This document shows, in pieces, positions 12,329-25,400 of a stretch of 64,000 nucleotides of DNA; positions within the stretch are counted from its first letter, which is position 1, and each line of letters begins with the position of its first letter. The stretch spans positions 16,212,024-16,276,023 of the forward strand of contig CM038716.1 of NCBI GenBank assembly GCA_021613375.1, in the 5' to 3' direction. The notes under the pieces are model-generated. The model was not told where the DNA came from, made no database searches, and saw only the letters and a list, made by a program, of their open reading frames with translations. A program made the position numbers and the translations under genes. The DNA comes from Megaleporinus macrocephalus. Its lineage: Eukaryota; Chordata; Actinopteri; Characiformes; Anostomidae.

Positions 12329-15092
12329 ACTTACTCCCACTGGCCACTCCTTATATCCACACTGTCAATTTTATTAGCTCTACTTACTATATAGGATCTA
12401 TTCTTGTTGTGGCCTATTCTTCAGTGGTCAGGATGTGTTAGTGTGTGTATATTGTGCTGGTGCAAGTGAATTTGGAGGCAAATGAAATACACCACCATCC
12501 ACCCCCCTCCATCCCTGCCCTCCAAGTAATTCACACATTGAGAACTAACTACACAGTATGATGTGATTGCTTTTGGTTGTTAAATGTGCACATACAGAGT
12601 TTACTGAACAGTGGTGTGATTGCTTTTGCTCATTAAATTGAGTTGTTAGATATATAATTGGTGTTTCTAAATCCTGGTTGTGGAGGCCCACTGCCTTGCA
12701 CTCTTTAGGTTGTTCCCAGGTCCCAACACTTACAATATAAGTAATCAGCTTATCATTATCCCACTTTTGAGTCAAAGTGGCTGTGCCAACGCAGGAAAAG
12801 CAGCTTGTCGTCTACTAGCTAGTTTAGTAACTCAACCCAGTCAAACTCCATGCTGTCCAACTTGGATGGGATACAAGCATTATCATGTAACAGAGAGGCT
12901 AATTGCTTCCTAGATTTTGGTTTTTATGTTGTGTACAATCTTTTTTGGCCAAAATAAAACTCTCGCTCTACTTTCACATGTAATGGACCAAATCCAGATC
13001 CAAAATTCTGCATGGATTTGATGGCTTGTGTCAGAGGCGTTTAGCTTAGTTTAGAGCTCTACTAGAGCTCTGGTTGTTTGCGAATATGTACAATCAGCAT
13101 GTTACCAGAGCAAAAATCGGTGTGCATTGTGACAACTTATTACTTAAAGTTTAATGAGAGTCACCATTGTAACACAACCAGGTCACTTACAATCTCTGTC
13201 CAAAAGTAAATCAGATACTTTGCCAAGCTTTGGGTTAATGGGTAGAAAGGCCGCTGAGTATTGTGTTGTGGAGCAGTGGAACTGCGAGTGGTTTTTGTGA
13301 TCTAGAATTAATAATACAACAACCTTACTAATGTTCCTGTAGCTGAATGCAATCAAACTCTTATCGCAACGTTCCAACATCTAGTGGAACGCCTTATCAA
13401 AAGAGTAGCAACAACTACGGGAAACAAGCTGTCTAGTAGTATCCTTGACTTACGAAGAAGCATTGGATGAGTAGGTATCTTCATTAGACCATTGATTTAT
13501 TATGTTAAAACAGCAAATCATTTTTTATTCTTCTGTATGATCTGTAAAGCATTCAGCCAGACACGAAAATCAAGCTCTTGTGAAGCTTCAGAAAGGCACC
13601 TTGTTAATAATGAGAAAGTAAGTAAGTTCTGAAGTGTTTTGCTTTTTTTAAAATAGCATAATTTTCCAAGAAAAGAAAAAATGCAGACAACACTGTCAAT
13701 CAGTGCTGATGTGAATGTGCAATGGAGGCTGGTTATGAGGACTTGGAGTGTCTCCAAATTATTATACAGCTTTACTGAAAATCCACCTCATGACATAATA
13801 ATTCTAACTCATGACAGAATTATGCAGAATTATGACAAATGTCATAGCTGGACTGATACTACATGCTACATATCAGGAATGTATTTGGAGATTATTTCAT
13901 ATGAAAGTGGCCCAAATAGACACTGAGAACTGAATTCTTATTCCATAGCTGGAACAGCTGACACTGACATTTAGATTTGTAGGCTAATTCACATTCAGCA
14001 TGCATTTAATTGACTACAGCAGCACGTTAGGACTCATCTGTGCCGTAAAGATCAATTTCATTATCGTGAAACGGGTAACGGAGTTAATGAAGGTCCTTTG
14101 CATGAGGTTGCCCTTGTTTTCTTACAAAACGCGACCCGATTTTATTCAATTGTTGCACCACCTTCTGTTTACCTGGTACGCTTATTAGCTCTTCGCCTTC
14201 TTTATTCCTGCTGTGTTCTTTACCACTATCAGAACCTACTGGAAGAGAAAGATGCCTCTGTAGGCTTATTGAACCTCAGCCTGGAGCAGTAAACTCTCAT
14301 TTTTGTGCTTGTCAGTTCACTGAAGGCGAGCAGCCATGTGGAACACCGCTGTATTGGCTACACCTTCAGCGGTGAAAATAGAGTGGCTTCAAGGCTGTGT
14401 AAGATGTGCTCTCAAACCCTCCACACACAGAATAGAAAACGCTGCTATTGCTTCAGACACTGCCACGTATTGATTTAGTGGTTGTGTGGTTTTTTTTTTT
14501 TCGTTTTTATGATCTTTAAACCTTGAGAAATGAATGTCTGGCTCTGTATTAGCTGTGTCTGGGTCTGTAGGAGGTTTCTCACTCATTTGCTTCCTCCACA
14601 CTTACAGCAGAAACTATGCTGTTCAGTAGAGTTTCACTTTCCTGCTGTTTCCTTTACCTCACTTTAATTCCATTGAGCTCTTGGTAGAGACTCCTACAGT
14701 GGGCTTGTGTCACCGTAGCAAATGCTACTTTAGATAAGATTTTATGTTTAGTCGTATGCACAATTTAAAAATATTGGCTGCGGTTTATATTGTATGCCCG
14801 TTGTGTAATAAATGATGAATGAACCAATAGTAATAGTGCAACATTGTACTTGCCAGGTGGTTTTTGGTGCATAACAGTGGGTTGTTAACATCCCGGTTAC
14901 ACCACTGACCTCCATGGAGCAGACTGAGGATCAGTGCACACACCATACTATACCCTCTTCAAAGAATCAGTCAAATGCATACATTGTAAATGTGTTTCAG
15001 AGAAGTTTTTCTTATATATCCTGTTTACATACTTTTATTTGGCATATGTAAGCAAGTCCCTAGAACCACAAGGGGCTGGTCATAGAGTAATG
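12326..15092. other. single-copy non-coding DNA
   Basis: No gene, RNA or known repeat is recognised. It contains a short direct similarity (GTGATTGCTTTTG at about 12562 and 12616). Open frames are all short and domain-free. The stretch 14000-14400 is somewhat richer in complex words, but nothing more can be said. Confidence 0.5.
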
Positions 15093-15366
15093 GATTTTTT
15101 CTATCCATCCACTATCTTCCGCTTTATCCCACTTACGGGAGCCAATTCCAGCTTCATAGGGTGAAGGTGGGGTACACCATGGACAGGTCATCAGTCCATC
15201 TCAAGGCCAACACACAATCACACACACACTCAGGGCAATTTACAGTGACCAATCAACATGCATGTCTTTGGATTATAAGAGGAAACCCACTCAAGCACGA
15301 GGACAAAATGCAAATTCCACACAGAATGGCCCGGACCTTGAATGTGAGGTTACAGTGCTAACCACT
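15093..15366 (+). mobile_element. common teleost interspersed repeat (LINE-3'-like)
   Basis: The ordered words are CTATCCATCCACTATCTTCC, CGCTTTATCCCACTTACGGG, GGTGGGGTACACCATGGACA, ACATGCATGTCTTTGG, AGAGGAAACCCACTCAAGCA, CAAATTCCACACAGAATGGC and GTGCTAACCACTACACCACC. They follow the well-known order of a highly abundant teleost repeat that is usually annotated as a LINE-derived (L2/Maui-like) sequence. The copy is diverged and has no open reading frame of note. Exact family naming is from memory and less certain than the fact that it is repetitive. Confidence 0.8.
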
Positions 15367-16015
15367 ACACCACCGTTCTTTTCAAAGAAAAATCCAGTCA
15401 AATTGCCCTGTTTTGAATGGACACTCCAACTAAACCTCCTTCTGATTGTCTTGAAGGTGGGAGGAGCTTATGAAAAACTACAACTGCTTTGAGGTGGTTT
15501 TTCAGCTGATATGTCAAATGTTTTCCAGCAGTCTCTCAGTAATGTTCCCTGTCTGGTATCCGTCTGACCAAAAAAAAAAAAGAAGGAAAAACTGTTTTGA
15601 GGTGGATTTTTCGGGGTCGTACAGGAAGTGCCGGAGGGCAGCATGTGCACGCACACACACACATGCTGCCTTTTGTGTGTGCTGAAATGTGTTATTGGTA
15701 CCAAGAGAATGAAGAAGGAAAGATATCAAACATTACTGCAAAAACACACTTCACATTTCAGCCAGCTCTCCAAAATCCAGCCCAAAGCAGCTTCAGAAAT
15801 TATTTCACCTTAAAGGTAGTTACTCACAAGGGGGGTTTCTACTTTGGCCAGAGTGTAGGCCCATGCACACACATTTTGGGAGGACAGGTGAATTAAATTT
15901 ATATATTGAACATTTCACAGTAATAGCACTCTTATCATAAGGGGCAGTGTAATTGTGCTTCTGATGAAACAAAAAAGGATTTGAAGGCCAGTAACTTCCA
16001 CACTAGACTGTAATG
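15367..16015. other. single-copy DNA, short (CA) patch
   Basis: No gene is recognised. It includes a short AC run near 15651-15664 and an A-run near 15570-15580. A GAGGTGGNTTTTCNG word occurs at about 15491 and 15599, which may reflect a small diverged duplication. Confidence 0.45.
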
Positions 16016-16460
16016 CAGTAGCGAACCGTGACCCTTAAACCTCGGCCCTCTCCCCCAACCCCCCCAACACAAACACCGTCAGAATAAAAAACTGTTTTCT
16101 CTCCTAATAAACTGCAAGTCAAGAAACAAAAAATGAGACGACAGAAATGCAACAAACAACAACATATGTGCAACATAGACAACTTCTTAAGCAAAATAAG
16201 GTTCCTACTTATAAATAACCGATCATAAACACACGCTCACACTGTCTTTTTCCCTCCTTTAATGCTTTTTTTCTGCTATCTGCATGCGAGAGAAAGTTTT
16301 GCGCTCAAGTTTTCAAATTTATTTGCCTATATTTTTGTCATTGTTTAGATGTTGATTGTCAAACTGTAAGTAGATAAAATAAAATGATATATGTGGGTGC
16401 GTGTTAAGAATATTTTACGCCCTCTGAGAGGGCCTAGAGGGCCATGATGGTTCCCCACTG
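16016..16460. mobile_element. hAT-type non-autonomous element (MITE), 445 bp
   Basis: The element is flanked by a perfect 8-bp target duplication CTGTAATG (16008-16015 and 16461-16468), the length made by hAT transposases. The left end CAGTAGCGAACCGTGA and the right end read from the other strand, CAGTGGGGAACCATCA, agree at 12 of 16 positions. Both continue to a GGCCCTCTC-type word. Internal sequence is AT-rich and has no transposase coding capacity. Superfamily is assigned from the duplication length and the CAG-starting termini. Confidence 0.9.
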
Positions 16461-16776
16461 CTGTAATGTTACCCATTATACTAACTCTGCACTGTAAACT
16501 AGTCAGTGATAACTCTGCTTATTGGTATATGTCAGTGTTTTATTAGGACCTGAGCCATAAACTTATCCTGCTAGCTCTATACCCAGAGTAAAGCTAAAAG
16601 AATTTAAGAATGCAACATATAAGCTCCATTTATTATATATGATGACCAAGGGTCTGTGGGCATAAGGGCAGAGACTGTGCATATACCTGCCCCTTCAGAT
16701 TCATAGATGTCAACCTTCTTAGTTTATACATAAAGATCATCAGCATTGAGCGTTTGAGAAATTGAAGATAGTAATG
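16461..16776. other. single-copy spacer before minisatellite
   Basis: About 310 bp of non-repetitive AT-rich sequence between the hAT element and the 35-bp minisatellite. Nothing recognised. Confidence 0.6.
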
Positions 16777-19700
16777 CATTTACCACAGCTACCTCTACAC
16801 CTATATATTTACATTTACCACAGCTCCCTCTACACCTATACATTTACATTTACCACAGCTCCCTCTACACCTATACATTTACATTTACCACAGCTACCTC
16901 TACACCTATACATTTACCATAGCTCCCTCTACACCTATACATTTACCATAGCTACCTCTACACCTATACATTTACATTTACCACAGCTCCCTCTACACCT
17001 ATACATTTACATTTACCACAGCTCCCTCTACACCTATACATTTACATTTACCACAGCTCCCTCTACACCTATACATTTACATTTACCACATCTCCCTCTA
17101 CACCTATACATTTACATTTACCACAGCTCCCTCTACACCTATACATTTACCACAGCTCCCTCTACACCTATACATTTACCATAGCTCCCTCTACACCTAT
17201 ACATTTACATTTACCACAGCTACCTCTACACCTATACATTTACATTTACCACATCTCCCTCTACACCTATACATTTACATTTACCACATCTCCCTCTACA
17301 CCTATACATTTACCACAGCTACCTCTACACCTATACATTTACATTTACCACAGCTCCCTCTACACCTATACATTTACATTTACCACAGCTACCTCTACAC
17401 CTATACATTTACATTTACCACAGCTCCCTCTACACCTATACATTTACATTTACCACAGCTCCCTCTACACCTATACATTTACATTTACCACAGCTCCCTC
17501 TACACCTATACATTTACATTTACCACAGCTACCTCTACACCTATACATTTACCATAGCTACCTCTACACCTATATATCTACATTTACCACAGCTACCTCT
17601 ACATCTATACATTTACATTTACCACAGCTCCCTCTACACCTATACATTTACATTTACCACAGCTCCCTTTACACCTATACATTTACATTTACCACAGCTA
17701 CCTCTACACCTATACATTTACATTTACCACCGCTCCCTCTACACCTATACATTTACATTTACCACAGCTACCTCTACACCTATACATTTACATTTACCAC
17801 AGCTCCCTCTACACCTATATATTTACATTTACCACAGCTACCTCTACACCTATACATTTACATTTACCACAGCTACCTCTACACCTATACATTTACATTT
17901 ACCACAGCTACCTCTACACATATATATTTACATTTACCACAGCTACCTCTACACCTATACATTTACATTTACCACAGCTCCCTCTACACCTATACATTTA
18001 CCATAGCTACCTCTACACCTATCCATTTACATTTACCACAGCTACCTCTACACCTATACATTTACCATAGCTACCTCTACACCTATACATTTACATTTAC
18101 CACAGCTCCCTCTACACCTATACATTTACATTTACCACAGCTACCTCTACACCTATACATTTACATTTACCACAGCTACCTCTACACCTATACATTTACA
18201 TTTACCACAGCTACCTCTACACCTATACATTTACCATAGCTATCTCTACACCTATACATTTACATTTACCACAGCTACCTCTACACCTATACATTTACAT
18301 TTACCACAGCTCCCTCTACACCTATACATTTACATTTACCACAGCTCCCTCTACACCTATACATTTACATTTACCACAGCTCCCTCTACACCTATACATT
18401 TACATTTACCACAGCTACCTCTACACCTATATATTTACATTTACCACAGCTACCTCTACACATACATATTTACATTTACCACAGCTACCTCTACACCTAT
18501 ACATTTACATTTACCACAGCTACCTCTACACATATATATTTACATTTACCACAGCTACCTCTACACCTATACATTTACCACAGCTACCTCTACACCTATA
18601 CATTTACATTTACCACAGCTACCTCTACACATATATATTTACATTTACCACAGCTCCCTCTACACATATATATTTACATTTACCACAGCTCCCTCTACAC
18701 ATATATATTTACATTTACCACAGCTCCCTCTACACCTATACATTTACCATAGCCACCTCTACACCTATACATTTACCATAGCTACCTCTACACCTATACA
18801 TTTACATTTACCACAGCTACCTCTACACCTATACATTTACCATAGTTACCTCTACACCTATACATTTACATTTACCACAGCTCCCTCTACACCTATACAT
18901 TTACATTTACCACAGCTACCTCTACACCTATACATTTACATTTACCACAGCTACCTCTACACCTATACATTTACATTTACCACAGCTCCCTCTACACCTA
19001 TACATTTACATTTACCACAGCTACCTCTACACCTATACATTTACATTAACCACAGCTCCCTCTACACCTATATATTTACATTTACCACAGCTACCTCTAC
19101 ACCTATACGATTACATTTACCACAGCTACCTCTACACATATATATTTACATTTACCACAGCTACCTCTACACCTATACATTTACATTTACCACAGCTACC
19201 TCTACACATATATATTTACATTTACCACAGCTACCTCTACACCTATACATTTACATTTACCACAGCTACCTCTACACCTATACATTTACATTTACCACAG
19301 CTCCCTCTACACATATATATTTACATTTACCACAGCTACCTCTACACCTATACATTTACATTTACCACAGCTCCCTCTACACCTATACATTTACCATAGC
19401 TACCTCTACACCTATAAATTTACATTTACCACAGCTACCTCTACACCTATACATTTACCATAGTTACCTCTACACCTATACATTTACATTTACCACAGCT
19501 CCCTCTACACCTATACATTTACATTTACCACAGCTACCTCTACACCTATACATTTACATTTACCACAGCTACCTCTACACCTATACATTTACCATAGCTA
19601 CCTCTACACCTATACATTTACATTTACCACAGCTCCCTCTACACCTATACATTTACATTTACCACAGCTCCCTCTACACCTATACATTTACATTTACCAC

Positions 19701-21685
19701 AGCTACCTCTACACCTATACATTTACATTTACCACAGCTACCTCTACACCTATATATTTACATTTACCACAGTTACCTCTACACATACATATTTACATTT
19801 ACCACAGCTACCTCTACACCTATACATTTACATTTACCACAGCTACCTCTACACATATATATTTACATTTACCACAGCTACCTCTACGCCTATACATTTA
19901 CCACAGCTACCTCTACACCTATACATTTACATTTACCACAGCTACCTCTACACATATATATTTACATTTACCACAGCTCCCTCTACACATATACATTTAC
20001 ATTTACCACAGCTACCTCTACACATATATATTTACATTTACCACAGCTACCTCTACACCTATACATTTACATTTACCACAGCTACCTCTACACCTATACA
20101 TTTACATTTACCACAGCTACCTCTACACCTATACATTTACCATAGCTACCTCTACACCTATACATTTACATTTACCACAGCTCCCTCTACACCTATACAT
20201 TTACATTTACCACAGCTCCCTCTACACCTATACATTTACATTTACCACAGCTACCTCTACACCTATACATTTACATTTACCACAGCTCCCTCTACACCTA
20301 TACATTTACATTTACCATAGCTCCCTCTACACCTATATATTTACATTTACCATAGCTACCTCTATACACCTATATATTTACATTTACCACAGCTACCTCT
20401 ACACCTATACATTTACATTTACCACAGCTACCTCTACATCTATACATTTACATTTACCACAGCTCCCTCTACACCTATACATTTACATTTACCACAGCTC
20501 CCTTTACACCTATACATTTACATTTACCACAGCTACCTCTACACCTATACATTTACATTTACCACCGCTCCCTCTACACCTATACATTTACATTTACCAC
20601 AGCTACCTCTACACCTATACATTTACATTTACCACAGCTCCCTCTACACCTATATATTTACATTTACCACAGCTACCTCTACACCTATACATTTACATTT
20701 ACCACAGCTCCCTCTACACCTATACATTTACATTTACCACAGCTACCTCTACACCTATACATTTACATTTACCACAGCTCCCTCTACACCTATACATTTA
20801 CATTTACCATAGCTCCCTCTACACCTATATATTTACATTTACCATAGCTACCTCTATACACCTATATATTTACATTTACCACAGCTACCTCTACACCTAT
20901 ACATTTACATTTACCACAGCTACCTCTACACATATATATTTACATTTACCACAGCTACCTCTACACCTATACATTTACATTTACCACAGCTACCTCTACA
21001 CCAATACATTTACATTTACCACAGCTACCTCTACACATATATATTTACATTTACCACAGCTCCCTCTACACATATATATTTACATTTACCACAGCTATCT
21101 CTACACCTATACATTTACATTTACCACAGCTCCCTCTACACCTATACATTTACCATAGCTACCTCTACACCTATACATTTACATTTACCACAGCTACCTC
21201 TACACCTATACATTTACCATAGCTACCTCTACACCTATACATTTACATTTACCACAGCTACCTCTACACCTATACATTTACCATAGCTACCTCTACACCT
21301 ATACATTTACATTTACCACAGCTCCCTCTACACCTATACATTTACATTTACCACAGCTCCCTCTACACCTATACATTTACATTTACCACAGCTACCTCTA
21401 CACCTATACATTTACATTTACCACAGCTCCCTCTACACCTATACATTTACATTTACCATAGCTCCCTCTACACCTATATATTTAAATTTACCATAGCTAC
21501 CTCTATACACCTATATATTTACATTTATCACAGCTACCTCTACACCTATACATTTACATTTACCACAGCTACCTCTACACCTATACATTTACCATAGCTA
21601 CCTCTACACCTATACATTTACATTTACCACAGCTACCTCTACATCTATACATTTACCATAGCTACCTCTACACCTATACATTTAC
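16777..21685. repeat. 35-bp minisatellite, main subfamily
   Basis: A tandem array of a unit reading CATTTACCACAGCTACCTC followed by TACACCTATACATTTA (35 bp). A shorter 29-bp version lacks one CATTTA and often has CCATAGC in place of CCACAGC. Variant positions include CTACC/CTCCC, ACACCTATAC/ACACATATAT and CAGC/TAGC. Rare marker variants recur at fixed offsets: CTCCCTTT at 17663 and 20498, and CCACCGC at 17728 and 20563, both 2835 bp apart (81 x 35). This shows large internal duplications. The plus strand lacks stops over long stretches, so the open frames are a product of the repeat and not genes. Confidence 0.98.
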
Positions 21686-22404
21686 ATTTGCCACAGCTAC
21701 TGCTACACCTATATATTTAGATTTGCCACAGCTACCGCTACACCTATATATTTAGATTTGCCACAGCTACCTCTACACCTATATATTTACATTTGCCACA
21801 GCTACTGCTACACCTATATATTTACATTTGCCACAGCTACTGCTACACCTATATATTTACATTTGCAACAGCTACCGCTACACCTATATATTTACATTTG
21901 CCACAGCTACCGCTACACCTATACATTTACATTTGCAACAGCTACCGCTACACCTATATATTTACATTTGCCACAGCTACCGCTACACCTATACATTTAC
22001 ATTTGCAACAGCTACCGCTACACCCATATATTTACATTTGCCACAGCTACCGCTACACCTATACATTTACATTTGCCACAGCTACCGCTACACCTATATA
22101 TTTACATTTGCCACAGCTACCGCTACACCTATACATTTACATTTGCCACAGCTACCGCTACACCTATATATTTACATTTGCAACAGCTACCGCTACACCT
22201 ATATATTTACATTTGCCACAGCTACCGCTACACCTATATATTTACATTTGCCACAGCTACCGCTACACCTATACATTTACATTTGCCACAGCTACCGCTA
22301 CACCTATATATTTACATTTGCCACAGCTACCGCTACACCTATATATTTACATTTGCCACAGCTACCGCTACACCTATATATTTACATTTGCCACAGCTAC
22401 CTCT
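21686..22404. repeat. 35-bp minisatellite, right-edge subfamily
   Basis: The same 35-bp unit as the main array, but nearly every copy has TTTGCCACAG or TTTGCAACAG instead of TTTACCACAG, and CTACCGC or CTACTGC instead of CTACCTC. About 20 copies follow without 29-bp short forms. All three forward frames are open for about 600 bp because 35 is not a multiple of three and no frame of the unit contains a stop. The three frames therefore encode the same 35-residue cycle. This is not evidence for a protein. Confidence 0.97.
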
Positions 22405-25400
22405 CTTGTATAATCATATGACGAATGTAAAGAACACCATAATAACTTGATACCAGCAGCTTTTCCTGATTATGCATAAATGTTGGTCATTACCTTCAAA
22501 TACTTGACATTTACTTGTGAGGAAACCTCCGAAAGTCTCTCACCTGCTTGATGTAACAGGCTAATTAAGAATCTGTTTGGAGCTCTGTTTCTCTCCAGCG
22601 TCTGTCTCCTCTCTCCGCTATCTTTCTAACTCTGTAGAGCTGCTGCAGATTGACTTCACAGACTTGCTCTCACGACCGTGTCACACCGGCGTGTCTGCAG
22701 CTAGCAGAGAATAGACACACTCTGATGGCTCCTGTCTCACCAAGAGCCTCTGCTCCGTCTCCTAATGGCAGGGAGAAATTGCTTTCAGTGACAGAGAGAT
22801 GCTATCTGAAGCTAAGCTAGCCGGAAGAAGCCGAAAGCGTGGGAAGTGGAGGAGAGGAAAGATGGACACTCTCCCCCTCTCATCTCGCCTTCTTTCTTGA
22901 AAATTAATGGCTCTTGTGCTATCATGCCATGAGGCACAGAAGAGTAGAAGCAGGATAAAAAAAATCCCCAGATTGATTTTTCTCCCCGTTCACACGTGGA
23001 TGATCTAGTCTCTGCACTTGTCAACTTCTTGTACCTTGCATAGTCTTCTCGTGCATCTATAGGTTGTGGAGATCTTTATGTTTCTCTGTATTCCAGAACT
23101 TCTGTCTCATGGCTTTCGTCCACCAAACGTTTTCAGTACATTGTAAAGGACATAGATCTCTAGATCTAGATCTCCTAAAAGAATGTATATACCACCTTTC
23201 TCTTGTATTTTTTCCCTGAGGCTCACATGTTATACATATTTTTGCACCACAAAATGTATTATGTATGATCTCCGGCTGCCAGAGCAAAGCCTTTTTTTTC
23301 TACAGAATTTGGAAATGCCTGCCATGTTTACAAAGTGTTAATGATGGTTTTCATAGAAATCGTCCACAATTAAACATCAATTCAAAATAAGGAAATTCTT
23401 GTTTTCCAATTTTACCAACTATAGGAATGATATGTAAATGATCTGTGTTCTGATTGGGTGCCCTGTATTCCAGGCTGAAACGCTCCTTATAACTACATTG
23501 CATATGAGCAGGATTAATCTGCTGAACAGGCCAAACATATATCACTAAATCAGTAATTCAAAATAAGCTGTTTTTGTAGTTTGGTTTCAGTAAATAGAAT
23601 GTAGGGAGTGAAAGGTATGTTTGAAACTTTAACAGTGTTAATATGCTACACCTAACATTCGTTTTCCATGATAACAGGCCTTTTCTTGAAATGCTGTTTT
23701 GATACCAACCTCTCTTGAATGTTCCCATTTGCCAGGCTTCTATATATGATCATGTCATAGCCTTTCATTTCTGTTTTACTGCTTTTGAATAAACGCAGGA
23801 TTTTACATGCAGAGCTGCTGACCCTGAGTCCAAAGAGAGCTGTGGTTGCTTCATCTTGCGTGGAATATTCAGTCACTGATGGTTCTCATATCTCCATCTC
23901 GCTGATGCTATATTTCTTCATTTAATAGGACTTTGGGCTGTCGAGATCCTGTCTATAGCCCAGAACTCATCTCCTTTAAGCCTATCCTGGATTGATCTGT
24001 GCTCCGGAGCACACGTTATAGACTAGCTCATTCTCAAGCCTGCTTCTCATATCCAGTAGAATATTCAAGTGGTCATCCAGCCAGTACTGTCTCTTTGTAG
24101 GAACATGCATTGTGAGTGATGGCAGTCTGTCATTTCAGAGTCCAGATTGAGCGGTTAAGGAATGACATAGATGGTTTAGATTGAGGCTGGCAGAACAGGA
24201 TGGATTCAGGTTGGTTCTGACCACCTTCATCATGTAGTGTTATCTAAAGGTTCAATGAAATGTGATGTTAACTTCATATGCTGTAGCTAGTGGCTATATT
24301 TTGGGATGTGCACACAAATGGTCCATATACCTCAGTGAGTTGAGCATCTGAGGCATATACTGGGTACATCATAGGATCCTAATAATCAAACAGAAGATTT
24401 AAGAGCAGTACTAAAAGCTTGTTTGTTTTTCTGTGCTTAGCTGTGGAAGGTACAGTAGTGGTCACTGTTGTTTGGTGAGTTTGTAGTTCAAGTATCAACA
24501 GTGGTTTATCTGCTTCCGTAATCTGTTTATTTGGGTTTTTTTCTTCCATCTAGTTTATGCACATGTTTAACTCATGTTCTAGTGCACCCACGATATTTCT
24601 GTGCCTACCAATAGGCTATTGTTTAAGGGATACTGGCAACATTCTGTTGGTTGGTCTGGTGGTCTGTCAGGAGTAAATGTACTACAACCCTTAGTATCAT
24701 TTCAGTTTCAGTCAGGCAGTGTATCCAGGTGTATATTTGTTGGGGAAAAGAGGTCGGTCATAAATGTCCAAACTCAAAAACAATGAATTTTTGGATTATA
24801 ACAGTGTGTTAGCACTAAACCAAGGGCCATTCTACAGTTTTGGCCATTCTAAATGAAACTCTGACATTTGTCATTTATAGAAAACAGTCTCTGTTTAGTT
24901 TAAACCTTGTAACAGATAAACTCACACTGCCATGTACAACACAGTCCAAATGTCTGCGACAACATTGAAAATGGGATTTTGTTTTTCATTTAAACTTGAA
25001 AGTTTTGAAATGTGACAAAAGAAAAGTCATAGTAGGTCATTACACATGAAGAAGAAATATTGAAGATTCTGCACTATTTCTAGGTCACTATTCAAATTCA
25101 AACACATTTGTGACATTATTACAGCATGGTTTTTAACTGGACCTTGTGTTGAAATGATCTCACGTGGATCTGAACTATGAAAAACACATCACATTGAGCA
25201 AAGCAAAAAAAAATGTAAATATTTTAAATAATGTAAATATTATTTCTTTTTTTACTGTTATTATACTGATACTGTAATTTATAATGGAGAAAGTGTGTTG
25301 TGTTAGAAGCAAACGCAAAATTGAAGCCTTATTACTCGTAGTCTCAGAATTTTAGCCTTTACTATACATGCTCCTTGTATTGTGCAGTTTTACAGTAACT

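Noticed and set aside
16762..17184. 140-codon open frame at the start of the 35-bp array
   Set aside because: It reads straight through the tandem repeat. The frame is open only because the unit lacks stops.
16777..22404. CRISPR-like array of regular repeats
   Set aside because: There are no unique spacers. Units are contiguous, and the setting is vertebrate genomic DNA.
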